This document shows, in pieces, positions 41,838 through 53,262 of a stretch of DNA of 64,000 nt. The translations under genes and the position numbers were made by a program. Numbering within the stretch: position 1 is the stretch's first letter; each line of letters opens with the position of its first letter. The stretch comes from Cryobacterium aureum. GTDB taxonomy: Bacteria > Actinomycetota > Actinomycetes > Actinomycetales > Microbacteriaceae. Under the pieces are notes generated by a model that made no database searches, was not told the origin of the DNA, and was given only the letters and a program-made list of their open reading frames with translations. The stretch is from the NCBI RefSeq assembly GCF_002954245.1, contig NZ_PPTG01000045.1:48014-112013 (forward strand), given 5' to 3'.

Positions 41838-42193
41838 CCCAGCGGATGCGCGGCACAGAACGCCGCAACCGGTAGCGCGACCGTTGTCGATGCGCTGGGC
41901 ACGACGCCAAGACGCAGTACGCCGGTCACGCCGGATTTGAGTGCGGGCACCTCCGCCTTGAGCGTGTCACGCTCCGCCACAATCCGTTTGGCCCACATCA
42001 CCACGAGTTCGCCCTCCGGCGTCAACCCCTCAAAAGCATGACCACGGTTGATCAGTGAGACATTGAGTTCCTGCTCCAGCTTGCTGATTCCCGCGTGAAG
42101 GGCGGGCTAGGAAACATGACAGGCCGCAGCCGCGTGCGCGAAGTGTCGTTCCCGTGCGACAGCGACAAAATATTCCAGTTGGCGAAAAAGCAC
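41838..42193 (-). pseudogene. LysR-family regulator remnant with in-frame amber stop
   Basis: From GTG 42193 the sequence reads LFRQLEYFVAVARERHFAHAA, the standard LysR helix-turn-helix start, but the codon after CHVS is TAG (42109-42107) where the family has Gln in SQPAL. The same frame continues as PALHAGISKLEQELNVSLI, RGHAFEGLTPEGELVVMWA and SGVTGVLRLGVVPSASTTVALPV, then homology ends near FCAAHPL (about 41845), just before the formate dehydrogenase remnant. About two thirds of the effector domain is missing. LysR genes next to formate dehydrogenase genes probably formed a unit here that has decayed together. Confidence 0.75.
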
Positions 42194-42223
42194 GCGTTCT
42201 CCTTTGACTCGAGGGTAACGACC

Positions 42224-42260
42224 CCACCGCCTGCTCGACTCTAGTTGCTGCCAGGCGGTG
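42224..42260. repeat. 10-bp inverted repeat between LysR remnant and suf promoter
   Basis: CCACCGCCTG (42224-42233) and CAGGCGGTGG (42251-42260) pair with a 17-base loop. It is placed in the divergent region between the LysR remnant and the suf promoter and has no U-run. Could be an old operator or part of a terminator; unresolved. Confidence 0.4.
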
Positions 42261-42274
42261 GACCGGCGCGTTAA

Positions 42275-42310
42275 CTTGCCAGCCGAGCTGAATTAGGACA
42301 TGCTTATGTC

Positions 42311-42328
<18 letters not shown>
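42275..42328 (+). promoter_or_regulatory. Promoter and operator copy 2 (39-bp repeat) upstream of the SUF operon
   Basis: TTGCCA (42275-42280) and CATGCT (42298-42303) with a 17-base spacer, in the same arrangement as at 35452-35480. The 39-bp element is 42290-42328. The inverted repeat ACATG-N7-CATGT (42297-42313) overlaps the -10 and the predicted start of transcription, which falls close to ATG 42311. Confidence 0.6.
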
Positions 42329-44765
<2,437 letters not shown>

Positions 44766-44815
44766 CCGAAACGATCGGGCTGCTCGCAGCCAACAACAAC
44801 TGACATGGAGACGAA

Positions 44816-46279
44816 ATGAGTGCACCCACAACCTCGACTGGTATCTCTGACGAGGTCCGCGAATTAGCGAACCAGGAATACCAGTATGGATTTGTGACCG
44901 ATCTCGAAACTGACGTCGCACCCCGCGGGCTGAACGAAGACATCATCCGACTGATTTCGAGCAAGAAAAATGAGCCGGATTGGCTGTTGGAATGGCGGCT
45001 CCGTGCCTACCGGCACTGGACCACGCTCACGGCACCGACCTGGCAGCACGTCACCTATGGGCCGGTCGACTACCAGGACATCATTTACTACGCCGCTCCC
45101 AAGCCGAAAAAACGCGTGGAGAGCATGGACGAGGTCGACCCGGAGCTGCGGGAGATGTTCGACAAGCTCGGCATTTCGCTCGGTGAGCAGGAGCGTCTCA
45201 GCGGCGTGGCGGTCGACGCGATCGTCGATTCGGTCTCGGTTGCCACGACGTTCAAAGACAAGTTGGCCGAGGTCGGAGTGATCTTCTGCTCCTTCTCGGA
45301 AGCCGTTCAGGAGCATCCGGATCTGGTGCGTCAGTACCTCGGCTCCGTGGTTCCGTACAATGACAACTTCTTCGCCTGCCTGAACGCGGCGGTGTTCACC
45401 GACGGTTCGTTCTGTTACATCCCTAAGGGCGTGCGCTGCCCGATGGAGCTGTCCACCTACTTCCGCATCAACGCCGCCGACACCGGCCAGTTCGAGCGAA
45501 CCCTGATCATCGCCGAAGAGGGCGCTTATGTCAGCTATCTCGAGGGCTGCACGGCGCCTGTTCGTGATACGAACCAGCTGCACGCCGCCGTGGTTGAGCT
45601 GGTGGCACTGAACGATGCCCAGATCAAGTACTCGACGGTGCAGAACTGGTATCCCGGAGATGCCGACGGCAACGGCGGCGTGTACAACTTCGTCACCAAA
45701 CGGGGTATGGCTTCCGGCCGCAACGCAAAGATTTCCTGGACCCAGGTTGAAACCGGCTCCTCGATCACCTGGAAGTACCCCGGCGTGGTTCTTAAGGGTG
45801 ACAACTCGGTCGGCGAGTTCTACTCGGTGGCATTGACGGCCAGACGTCAGCAAGCGGATACCGGCAGCAAGATGGTGCACATCGGCAAGAACACCAAGAG
45901 CACCATCATCTCGAAGGCTATTTCAGCCGGTCACGGGCAGAACACCTACCGCGGTCTGGTGGACATGCGACATTCGGCCGTCGGAGCCCGCAATTTCACC
46001 CAGTGCGATTCCCTGTTGATCGGCAAGGACAGCGGTGCACACACGCTTCCGTACATCGAGGTGAAGAACCAGACCGGGCAGGTTGAGCACGAGGCATCGA
46101 CCTCCAAAATCGGCGAGGAACAACTCCTGTACTGCCGGCAGAGGGGTATCCCGGAAGAAGAGGCGGTGTCGATGATTGTGAACGGTTTCTGCCGTGAAGT
46201 TTTCAAGATGCTGCCCATGGAATTCGCCGTTGAGGCGCAAAAACTGTTAACCGTAAGCCTGGAAGGAAGCGTTGGCTAA
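44816..46279 (+). CDS. sufB: Fe-S assembly scaffold protein SufB
   Basis: 487 residues, ATG 44816 with GGAGACG upstream. The beta-helix scaffold protein of the SufBC2D complex. Diagnostic segments: [74 protein letters not shown], the region [13 protein letters not shown] with a conserved Cys and the C-terminal motif [21 protein letters not shown]. Length is normal. It builds nascent clusters from SufU-delivered sulfur. TAATG overlap with sufC (stop and start share a base). Confidence 0.96.
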   Translation: MSAPTTSTGISDEVRELANQEYQYGFVTDLETDVAPRGLNEDIIRLISSKKNEPDWLLEWRLRAYRHWTTLTAPTWQHVTYGPVDYQDIIYYAAPKPKKRVESMDEVDPELREMFDKLGISLGEQERLSGVAVDAIVDSVSVATTFKDKLAEVGVIFCSFSEAVQEHPDLVRQYLGSVVPYNDNFFACLNAAVFTDGSFCYIPKGVRCPMELSTYFRINAADTGQFERTLIIAEEGAYVSYLEGCTAPVRDTNQLHAAVVELVALNDAQIKYSTVQNWYPGDADGNGGVYNFVTKRGMASGRNAKISWTQVETGSSITWKYPGVVLKGDNSVGEFYSVALTARRQQADTGSKMVHIGKNTKSTIISKAISAGHGQNTYRGLVDMRHSAVGARNFTQCDSLLIGKDSGAHTLPYIEVKNQTGQVEHEASTSKIGEEQLLYCRQRGIPEEEAVSMIVNGFCREVFKMLPMEFAVEAQKLLTVSLEGSVG

Positions 46280-47055
46280 TGCTGAAAATCGAAGAACTGC
46301 ACGCCAGTATCGAGGACAAAGAAATATTGCGAGGGGTGAACCTGCAACTGAAACCGGGTGAGGTGCACGCGATCATGGGCCCGAACGGTTCGGGGAAAAG
46401 CACCTTGGCCAGTGTATTGATCGGCCGTGAGGGGTACCTAGTCTCTGGCAGCGTCACGTATGAGGGTCAGGACCTGCTGACCTTGTCACCGGAAGAGCGC
46501 GCTGCCGCCGGTGTATTCCTGGCCTTCCAACATCCGGTCGAGATTCCCGGCGTCGGAAACATGTACTTCATGCGCACCGCCTTGAACTCCCTGCGCCGCC
46601 AGCGTGGAGAAGAAGAACTGGATCCGGTGGACTTTCTGGCGCTGGCTCAGGAGAAGATGAAGCTCGTTGAGATGGACCAGACCTTCATGAATCGCTCGGT
46701 CAACGAGGGATTCTCCGGCGGTGAAAAGAAACGCAACGAGATCCTGCAAATGGCGATCCTGGAACCCAAACTCGCGATTTTGGATGAGACCGACTCCGGT
46801 TTGGACATCGACGCTCTGAGGGTGGTCGCCAGCGGGGTGAACGCCCTCCGGAGCGAAGGCCGCAGCATGCTCGTCATCACGCACCACCAGCGCCTTCTGG
46901 ACTACATCGTGCCCGACCAGGTGCACGTGATGACCGCCGGCCGGATCGTGCGTTCCGGGGGCAAGGACCTGGCCGTCGAGCTCGAAGCGCACGGCTACAC
47001 CGGTACCCAGGAAGCTGACGCAGGTCGATTGAGCACGGCCGGGATATCGCGATGA
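46279..47055 (+). CDS. sufC: Fe-S assembly ATPase SufC
   Basis: 258 residues. A cytosolic ABC ATPase: Walker A GPNGSGKSTLAS, the SufC-specific Q-loop FLAFQHPVEIPGVGN, signature GFSGGEKKRNEILQMA, Walker B LAILDETDSGLDIDALRVV (with DETDSGLD unique to SufC) and the switch His in VITHHQRLLDYI. It dimerises within SufBC2D to drive conformational change during cluster assembly. ATGA overlap with sufD. Confidence 0.96.
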   Translation: MLKIEELHASIEDKEILRGVNLQLKPGEVHAIMGPNGSGKSTLASVLIGREGYLVSGSVTYEGQDLLTLSPEERAAAGVFLAFQHPVEIPGVGNMYFMRTALNSLRRQRGEEELDPVDFLALAQEKMKLVEMDQTFMNRSVNEGFSGGEKKRNEILQMAILEPKLAILDETDSGLDIDALRVVASGVNALRSEGRSMLVITHHQRLLDYIVPDQVHVMTAGRIVRSGGKDLAVELEAHGYTGTQEADAGRLSTAGISR

Positions 47056-48377
47056 CCGTTCTGAGCGCGGCCAGCGGAGTGCTCGCTGGCTTTGAACCTC
47101 GGCTCGGCGCGCGTGATCCCGCCTGGCTTGCCGAGGCGCGGGTAGCCGCCCTCCAGTGGGTGGGTGAGCACGGCTTCCCGACCCACAAGGATGAGGACTG
47201 GAAATACACCGGATTGGCCCCGATCCTCGCCGTACCGTTCGATGCCTCCACCGTGGCATCTGGCAGCCGGGTGACGGCAGAAATGATCGACGAGGCTGCG
47301 GTCGATCTCGGTGGTCCACGGTTGGTCTTCGTCAACGGCCATTTCTCGTCCGAATTCTCGCGAGTGACCGGGGTGCCAGCCGGTGCGGTCGTCACGACCC
47401 TGGCCGCGGTGCTGGCAGCCGGGCCTGACCGCCTCGAACCCTTTTTCGCGCATGCACCGGGAGTGCGTCACGCCTTCGCAGCATTCAATGACGCTCTGGC
47501 CGAGGATGGCGCATTCATTCATCTTCCCAGCGGCACCATCGTGGACGAGCCGATTCAGCTGGTCTACTTCTCCGACACCGGTGGAGTCCCGCTGATATCC
47601 AGTCCACGTTCGGTGATAATCGCCGATTCGCACTCTCGTGCCACGATCGTCGAGACCTACGCCGGGGTCGATTCCGACGTGTATTGCACCAACGCCGTCA
47701 CCGAACTCCTCCTCGCCGAAGACGCCCACATTGAGCACTACAAGGTGCAAAACGAGCCGACGAGTGCTTTCCATGTGGCGCTGCTGTCCGTGCGGCAAGG
47801 GCGGGGCAGCCGATTCTCTTCCCGTTCCATCATGCTCGGCGCCCGCATAGCCCGGCACGAGGTGCGAGTTCAACTGGATGGCGTCGGCGCCGAGGTCAGC
47901 CTCGACGGCGTCTACCTGCCCCAGGGCGATCAACTCCACGACAACACGATCTTCGTCGATCACGCCGCGACAGACTGCACCAGCCACCAGCTGTATAAGG
48001 GAGTGTTGGACGGCCGGGCACACGGTGTGTTCAACGGCCACATTATGGTTCGTCATGGCGCTGACGGTACCGATGCGAACCAGAAGAACAAGAACTTACT
48101 GCTCTCCGACCGCGCCGAAGTCGACACCAGGCCCCGGCTGGAAATCTATACCGATGATGTGAAGTGCACGCACGGTGCTGCGGTGGGCCAAATGGATGAG
48201 GAGGCTCTCCTCTACCTTCAGACGCGTGCCATCCCGCTGGAAGCGGCCAGGGGCCTGCTCATCTACGCGTTTGTACACGAAATGGTGGACCGGATCGAGT
48301 TGGACCCACTGCGCGCCCAGTTGGAACGCGTGGTCGCTACCCGGTTCGGGAGTGACGCCACTGTGGTCGCTCCATGA
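47052..48377 (+). CDS. sufD: Fe-S assembly protein SufD
   Basis: 441 residues. SufB paralogue forming the SufB-SufD heterodimer. N-terminal helical part with FPTHKDEDWKYTGLAPIL (the conserved DEDWKYT motif), then a beta-helix with FIHLPSGTIVDEPIQLVYFS, ARIARHEVRVQLDGVGAEVSL and a C-terminal DDVKCTHGAAVGQMDEEALLY with the conserved CxHG motif and RAIPLEAARGLLIYAFV. Length is typical. ATGA overlaps with sufC and sufU. Confidence 0.95.
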   Translation: MTVLSAASGVLAGFEPRLGARDPAWLAEARVAALQWVGEHGFPTHKDEDWKYTGLAPILAVPFDASTVASGSRVTAEMIDEAAVDLGGPRLVFVNGHFSSEFSRVTGVPAGAVVTTLAAVLAAGPDRLEPFFAHAPGVRHAFAAFNDALAEDGAFIHLPSGTIVDEPIQLVYFSDTGGVPLISSPRSVIIADSHSRATIVETYAGVDSDVYCTNAVTELLLAEDAHIEHYKVQNEPTSAFHVALLSVRQGRGSRFSSRSIMLGARIARHEVRVQLDGVGAEVSLDGVYLPQGDQLHDNTIFVDHAATDCTSHQLYKGVLDGRAHGVFNGHIMVRHGADGTDANQKNKNLLLSDRAEVDTRPRLEIYTDDVKCTHGAAVGQMDEEALLYLQTRAIPLEAARGLLIYAFVHEMVDRIELDPLRAQLERVVATRFGSDATVVAP

Positions 48378-48874
48378 CGGCCGGCCCAGGGATCGCTTCG
48401 GTCAGTGCGGGAATCGCGGGTCTCTACCAGGAAATGATCATCGACCATGGCCGCCGGCCACGGAATTTTCGTACAATCGACCGTGCGACGTGCTCGATCG
48501 AGGCCGTTAACCCGCTATGCGGCGATCAGTTGACTCTCGCCATTCAACTCACCGACGGCGTCATCACCGACGTTGCCTTCACGGGGAGCGGATGCACCAT
48601 TTCCCAGGCATCCGCTTCGCTGATGACCATGGCCGTCAAGGGTCTGGCAGAGGAGGAAGCCCTGACGCTGTTCGCTCGCGTGCACACCATGCTCACCAGC
48701 GAATCCGAGGGGGAAGCGGCATTGGCCGAGGTGGGCAAGCTCGCGGTGCTCTCTGGCGTATGGGAGTACCCGACCCGGGTCAAGTGCGCCTCCCTGGCCT
48801 GGCAGGCGTTGCGCAATGCGCTGGAAGGTGACGACCGCGCGGACGGCAGCCGTGTCGTCGGGACGGAGAAGTAG
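48374..48874 (+). CDS. sufU: Sulfur carrier/zinc-dependent sulfurtransferase SufU
   Basis: 166 residues. A zinc IscU-like protein that accepts persulfide from SufS. The three cysteines and the aspartate that bind zinc in SufU are in NPLCGDQLTLAI (Cys, Asp), FTGSGCTISQASASLM and RVKCASLAWQALRNAL. The 18-21 residue insertion between the second and third ligands that distinguishes SufU from IscU is present (EEALTLFARVHTMLTSE). It overlaps sufD by 4 bases and is followed after 3 bases by sufT. Confidence 0.94.
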   Translation: MTAGPGIASVSAGIAGLYQEMIIDHGRRPRNFRTIDRATCSIEAVNPLCGDQLTLAIQLTDGVITDVAFTGSGCTISQASASLMTMAVKGLAEEEALTLFARVHTMLTSESEGEAALAEVGKLAVLSGVWEYPTRVKCASLAWQALRNALEGDDRADGSRVVGTEK

Positions 48875-48877
48875 CCG

Positions 48878-49429
48878 ATGGACTCAGGCCAATACAAGAT
48901 CGTCGAACTCGAACACAGCTGCCAGGCGACGGTAATTCCGGGCGGGCAACCGATGCTGCTTCAGGCCGGCGAGCAGGTTGTCATAACGCAAACCCTCGGT
49001 GCGAGCGTCACCGTCCAAACCTCAATGGGCTACCTCGTTCGGATCAGTGCCGAAGACTCGGCCGCGCTCGGCCTGAGCCGACCGGTCGCCGAAACCGTGA
49101 ACATGAATGACGGTCCGTTTGACCTGGACCAGGTGCTCGATGCGCTCAAGAACGTGTTCGACCCGGAAATTCCGATCAATGTTGTCGATCTGGGTCTGAT
49201 CTATCTGTGCCAGGCGGAGCCGCTGCCTGATGGCACCCACCGGGTCGAAGTCAACATGTCAATGACCGCTCCGGGCTGCGGCATGGGCGATGTGCTCAAA
49301 GAGGATGCCCGCACAGCAATTCAGGCGGTTCCGGGCGTCGGCGAGATCGATATCGAACTGGTCTGGGACCCACCGTGGGGCCAGGACCGGATGTCGGAAG
49401 CCGCTCGGCTCCAACTCGGAATGTACTAA
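48878..49429 (+). CDS. sufT: SufT, DUF59/MIP18-family Fe-S maturation factor
   Basis: 183 residues, three bases after sufU. The N-terminal ~75 residues (VELEHSCQATVIPGGQPMLL, VVITQTLGASVTVQTSMGYLV) match the SufT-specific leader. The C-terminal DUF59 domain carries LKNVFDPEIPINVVDLGLIY and the reactive cysteine in MSMTAPGCGMGDVLKEDA, ending with VELVWDPPWGQDRMSEAAR. SufT helps load clusters on certain apo-proteins, such as aconitase and lipoate synthase in other bacteria; an aconitase is encoded 20 kb upstream. Confidence 0.93.
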   Translation: MDSGQYKIVELEHSCQATVIPGGQPMLLQAGEQVVITQTLGASVTVQTSMGYLVRISAEDSAALGLSRPVAETVNMNDGPFDLDQVLDALKNVFDPEIPINVVDLGLIYLCQAEPLPDGTHRVEVNMSMTAPGCGMGDVLKEDARTAIQAVPGVGEIDIELVWDPPWGQDRMSEAARLQLGMY

Positions 49430-49475
49430 CCAGGCACGACAATATCGGGCAGTTGATGGCGCCCAATGGAGACAG

Positions 49476-50666
49476 ATGAATTCAACGCAGGGAATGCTCG
49501 CTCCGCAGATCTCCGTCGGGAACGTGCCGGTCGTGTTCAACGAATTTCTAAACCGGCCCGGCGCGGTCGGTGCCGACCAGGCGGTCGATGCCGGAGTGGC
49601 CGCCCATTATGGGGACCCGCTCGCCGAGCAGCGCGCACTGGCTGCAGGAACCGCGATCGTGGACCTCTCACACCGGGCCGTGATTACCATCAGCGGTCCA
49701 GATCGCCTCAGCTGGATAAATTCATTGACCAGCCAGAGTGTCGCCGGTTTGGCGCCGGGCGAATCCTCGGAGACCCTTCTACTCAATATGACCGGGCGGA
49801 TCGACTATGCGGTGCGCCTGTTTGATGACGGAACCGATCTGTGGCTGCTGCTGGAGCGAAACGAAGTAGCAGGGCTGCTCACATGGTTGGGCAGCATGCA
49901 ATTCGCGCTGCGGGTAGAACTGATGGATCGTTCCATCGAATTCGCGACCATCGGCACTCTCGGCCAGCCGCCGCTTCCGGTGACGGCCCCTCATGGGCTT
50001 CCCGTGGTCTGGCGGGACCGGTGGATGAGCGTTGGCCCGGGTGGATTTCAGTACGCGAAAGCGACCAGGCATCCGGCGGCGGACTGGACCTACAGCGAGG
50101 TATTGGTGCCGCGAAGCGCCCTGGCGGGGATCGTCGCCTCCGATATTCCTGTCGCTGGGCTGGACGCCCTCGAGGCCTTGCGGATAGCAGCCTGGCGGCC
50201 GCTTTTTTCCTCGGAGGTTGATGAAAAGACGATTCCCCATGAACTTGATTGGTTGCGCACAGCCGTGCACCTGAACAAGGGCGGTTATCGCGGCCAGCAG
50301 ACGGTGGCCAAGGTGCACAACATCGGTCATCCGCCGCGCCGGCTCGTGATGCTCTACCCGGAAGATGCGCACAGTGTTGATAAACACAGTGTGCGGCCCT
50401 CGCGCGGCGACGAAGTTGTGGCACCGAACAAAGACGGTGCGGACCAGATCGTCGGGCGGGTGACTTCGGTTGCCCGGCATTTTGAATTAGGTATGGTCGC
50501 GCTCGCGGTCATCAAACGCGGCACCGATCCAACGGCCGAACTTTTGGTGCGAACGGCCGGCTGCGATATTCCGGCCAGGCAAGTCGTGATCGTCCCGCCG
50601 GACGCGGGCGCCGCAGCCACAGTAACCGTTTCTCGGCTGCCGCGCCGGGGCTCGGTGCCACGGTAA
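49476..50666 (+). CDS. ygfZ: YgfZ/GcvT-like folate-binding Fe-S repair protein, lacking the conserved cysteine
   Basis: 396 residues from ATG 49476 (GGAGAC upstream). GcvT-like fold: ALAAGTAIVDLSHRAVITISGPDRL, SLTSQSVAGLAPGESSETL, GRIDYAVRLFDDGTDLWLL, LRIAAWRPLFSSEVDEKTIPHEL. YgfZ proteins carry a KGCYxGQ motif; here it is KGGYRGQQ at residues 268-274, so Gly270 replaces the cysteine that is functionally important in E. coli YgfZ. The flanking TVAKVHNIGHPPRRLVML is normal for actinobacteria. It closes the SUF operon (46 bases after sufT), consistent with its known role in Fe-S enzyme maintenance. Confidence 0.88.
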   Translation: MNSTQGMLAPQISVGNVPVVFNEFLNRPGAVGADQAVDAGVAAHYGDPLAEQRALAAGTAIVDLSHRAVITISGPDRLSWINSLTSQSVAGLAPGESSETLLLNMTGRIDYAVRLFDDGTDLWLLLERNEVAGLLTWLGSMQFALRVELMDRSIEFATIGTLGQPPLPVTAPHGLPVVWRDRWMSVGPGGFQYAKATRHPAADWTYSEVLVPRSALAGIVASDIPVAGLDALEALRIAAWRPLFSSEVDEKTIPHELDWLRTAVHLNKGGYRGQQTVAKVHNIGHPPRRLVMLYPEDAHSVDKHSVRPSRGDEVVAPNKDGADQIVGRVTSVARHFELGMVALAVIKRGTDPTAELLVRTAGCDIPARQVVIVPPDAGAAATVTVSRLPRRGSVPR

Positions 50667-50753
50667 TCACGCGCGTAAAATATTGGTTGATTGTTCTGGT
50701 CTAAGTGAAGTGGCAACCGTGTCACCGAAGTTCCCGCAAATGTCAATCGAGCA

Positions 50754-51160
50754 GTGCCCGTGAACGTCCCGGCACGATTGACGCGTACCGCCCGATTGGA
50801 TGCCCTGCCGTTTACGCGGGAGCATCGACGTCTTCTGGTCGGCTCCGGCCTAGGCTGGGCGTTGGATGCCATGGATGTGGGGCTCATCTCCTTCGTGCTG
50901 GCCCAATTAGCGGTGCAGTGGAACACGACCGGCATGGAATTATCCTGGATCGCGTCCGCCGGTTTCGTCGGCATGGCAGTGGGCGCCGTTCTCGGTGGAC
51001 TATTGGCCGACCGCATCGGACGCCGCCAGGTATTTGCGCTGACCCTCCTCGTTTACGGCGTGGCGACGGGAGCATCCGCTCTTTCCGGATCGGTGGCCGT
51101 GCTGATCGCCTGGCGATTCCTCGTGGGGCTCGGCCTGGGAGCCGAGCTTCCGGTCGCGCG
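50754..51160 (+). pseudogene. Major facilitator superfamily transporter, N-terminal fragment
   Basis: About 135 residues of a sugar-porter or NiaP-like MFS protein (normal size 430-450). Visible are the first segment LLVGSGLGWALDAMDVGLISFVL with the conserved D-MD, the loop 2-3 signature GGLLADRIGRRQVFALTLLVYG, and AVLIAWRFLVGLGLGAELPV. After residue ~137 the sequence turns into unrelated low-quality coding (SVPSDSLRNEARLW...) to a stop near 51317. Four membrane segments remain, so it cannot be functional. The truncation point, about 51160, lies in the decay zone with transposase remnants. Confidence 0.75.
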
Positions 51161-51249
51161 CTCGGTACCTTCAGACTCCCTGAGAAACGAGGCCAGGCTC
51201 TGGCAGAATGATGGGTGGCGTAGCCGCGAGCTGCTGTTGACACCGGTGA

Positions 51250-51269
51250 GAGTCGGGCGCGCCCGACTC
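51250..51269. repeat. 20-bp perfect palindrome
   Basis: GAGTCGGGCGCGCCCGACTC reads identically on both strands. It lies in the non-coding stretch after the truncated MFS gene. No U-run follows. It might mark the edge of a lost element or act as a factor-dependent stop. The rest of 51160-51453 shows nothing recognisable. Confidence 0.6.
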
Positions 51270-51453
51270 GCGCAGAACAGTGGGCGGCCAGGCCGATGCC
51301 GATGGTCACCAAAATGATCTCGAGCTAAAGCGCGCAGCGGCGCACTGACCACAACCTTGCGAGCAACTCCGGATGCCGATGCAGCGTTCACGTGGCCATT
51401 TTCGTCCCGGGCTGACGCTCGCGGGTGAAACAACCGAGTTCGATCGGGCCGAA

Positions 51454-52017
51454 CTAGTCGTGCGGGAAGAGCAGGGGAAGTTGCAGGGTCAGCCAGGGGC
51501 TGAACGCCCACGGGGTAGTGCGCACCGCTATCACAAGGTCGTCGCGAGGCACCCACCGCCATTCCATGACCTCGTCGGCACGGGGCTCAACCGTCGAGTA
51601 CGTGACTGCCGTGAAAACCGGGCATATTTCGTTTTCCACGATTCCCGACGCGTCGACTGCACGGTACCGAAAATCGGGCAAGACCAGGGTGAGTTCGGTC
51701 AGCCCGATGCCGAGTTCATGGCTCGCCCGGCGTAGGGCAGCATCCGCCAGGGTTTCACCGGGTGCCGGGTGACCGCAGAAGGAGTTTGTCCACACGCCCG
51801 GCCAGGCCTTTTTTATCAGCGCCCGTCTGGTGACCAAAATGCGCCCGTGCTCATCGAAGACATGGCAGGAAAAAGCAAGGTGCAGGGGAGTATCGAGGTC
51901 ATGCACGAGCGCTTTGTCGGCCGTACCGATGGGCGTTCCGTCCTCGGCGACCAACACCACGGTCTCGACCTCTAGAGTGTCGCGGTCGTCGGTCAAGCTA
52001 TCCTGCGCCACGTCCAT
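51454..52017 (-). CDS. idi: Isopentenyl-diphosphate delta-isomerase, type I
   Basis: 187 residues. Interconverts isopentenyl and dimethylallyl diphosphate, the last step before prenyl chain building. The Nudix-fold enzyme has ALVHDLDTPLHLAFSCHVFD, the catalytic cysteine in WTNSFCGHPAPGE, the metal-binding Glu region ALRRASHELGIGL, and the catalytic glutamate in GIVENEICPVFTA; RADEVMEWRWV follows. AGAGGATGG precedes ATG 52017. It is intact among broken neighbours, as expected since a mevalonate-pathway organism needs it, and completes the pathway encoded at 29527-35433. Confidence 0.94.
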   Translation of the reverse strand: MDVAQDSLTDDRDTLEVETVVLVAEDGTPIGTADKALVHDLDTPLHLAFSCHVFDEHGRILVTRRALIKKAWPGVWTNSFCGHPAPGETLADAALRRASHELGIGLTELTLVLPDFRYRAVDASGIVENEICPVFTAVTYSTVEPRADEVMEWRWVPRDDLVIAVRTTPWAFSPWLTLQLPLLFPHD

Positions 52018-52311
52018 CCATCCTCTGAAAGTCTCCTAGTTCAAATCTACGCCAGCGGCGCGCTCACATTTCTGTTCGATCGTTCTGTCGACCCACTTCG
52101 ACACTTTCATTCTCTACCTTGCGTGGAGCGAATCCGGCATCCGCCGGGCAAGCCGTCGACGCGTTACCAACGACACGGACCCGATACCCGGCCCCAAAAT
52201 CGAGCCGTGTGTGCCGGTGGCCGTCCGCGAAAACATTTCTTTGAGTATTCTTTGGCGAATTTCGCTGGTTTAGTGCTTTTAAGCATGAATGTTCCTCGGG
52301 AATGTCGGTAG

Positions 52312-52534
52312 TCGGGTGCCGGGTCAAGGCCGCGCCGTATGAGTTCGTGCCCTCAACACCGGCGCGCAGCAGTGCGTCGTGGCAAGTGATGAAGCTCTCA
52401 AGCGAGCGATAGCCGGCGTCGCCAGCGGGGAATTAGGCTGCTCCGAGGTGTTCCCCAGTGACGGAGATCACCGCCGCTTAGTGCGTGTTCTGGTGCGTGT
52501 CCACGCCCGCAACGATCAGAGACTGATCGTTCAT
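52312..52534 (-). pseudogene. IS110-family transposase remnant (N-terminal)
   Basis: From ATG 52534 the frame reads MNDQSLIVAGVDTHQNTH, stop, AAVISVTGEHLGAA, stop, FPAGDAGYRSLESFITCHD and ALLRAGVEGTNSYGAALTRH. This is the start of the DEDD domain of IS110-type transposases (GVDTHKDTH..., GVEGT.SYG). Two in-frame TAA codons (52480-52478 and 52435-52433) and loss of all sequence after TRH show it is dead. The 52535-52860 stretch upstream holds no gene and may be the former left end of the element. Confidence 0.8.
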
Positions 52535-52867
52535 GGTGTACTTCCCGTCGGTCGTGTTTCAGAATGGGAAGTGGCGGCCGGGTAGGGCAGACAAGACGTT
52601 GACGAGACCGGGTCGAAGAGGTCAAGCTCCTATGAGGTCATACCCGGCCAGCCGACACTTTAACACCGACCAGGGCAGGCAGATCAAAGCAAAGACAGAC
52701 CCTTCGCGGGGGCCGTCAGCCAAGTTGAGGGTCATGCTCCGAACGGCTGTTTCCAGTATCAACGTCAAGCTGTTTTGAGTCACTTGGGTTGACTTCTGGC
52801 GATTTTTGTCGGGCAAATTGATCCCGACAACGCCAGCTCGCGCGGGTGTTTTCGGTTGTGTGCGGAA

Positions 52868-53190
52868 TCATTCCGGGTTCTTCTGGTGGTGGGCGTGTAC
52901 GGTGAGCTCACGCTTGAGGTAGGCCTCTCGCCACGCGGTCTCGAACATGTCCACCGCTAGATGGTCACTCTCGCGCTTCTCGACCCGGAAGCCGACGATC
53001 TTGCGAGACCAGATGTCGAAGATCGAGTGGGCCTTGAAGGCTTCCCTCGCCACGGAGTGCGCAGATCGGTAACGTCCCACGACTTATGCCGACGTCGGCA
53101 TAACACGACCGCACGTGCGTGGGTCCCGTCGCGATCGGCACCGGCTTCACTCGGGGCGTCTTGTACCCGCGACGTGTGGGCACGATGGCA
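52868..53190 (-). pseudogene. IS3-type transposase (rve integrase domain) remnant, frameshifted
   Basis: Pieces in two frames: SWDVTDLRTPWRGK around 53095-53050, then FKAHSIFDIWSRKIVGFRVEKRES and DHLAVDMFETAWREAYLKREL at 53030-52880, ending NPE-TGA at 52868. They match the WDIT...DIFSR..VGW....ES core of IS3-group transposase OrfB, with a frameshift between the first catalytic Asp block and the second. N- and C-terminal parts are missing. Together with the IS110 remnant this accounts for the 1.2-kb gene-free stretch 52018-53262. Confidence 0.75.
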
Positions 53191-53210
53191 ACGGTTAGAC
53201 CTTATCCAGA

Positions 53211-53250
53211 ACGACAAAACCCCCACGCCGAAGCGTGAGGGTTTTGTCGT
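53211..53250. terminator. Strong bidirectional terminator
   Basis: ACGACAAAACCCCCACGC (53211-53228) pairs with GCGTGAGGGTTTTGTCGT (53233-53250): 18-bp stem with one mismatch and loop CGAA. The GTTTTGTC/GACAAAAC ends give U-rich tails in both directions. It terminates the minus-strand nucleotidyltransferase gene. Confidence 0.85.
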
Positions 53251-53262
53251 GCGGTGTGTCGG

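Noticed and set aside
51160..51453. Further pieces of the truncated MFS transporter
   Set aside because: I looked in all frames for later MFS helices and found none; the segment shows no recognisable coding sequence.
52064..52327. 87-codon ORF on the minus strand after idi
   Set aside because: Its start overlaps the IS110 remnant, it has no recognisable domain and composition is unlike the neighbouring genes.
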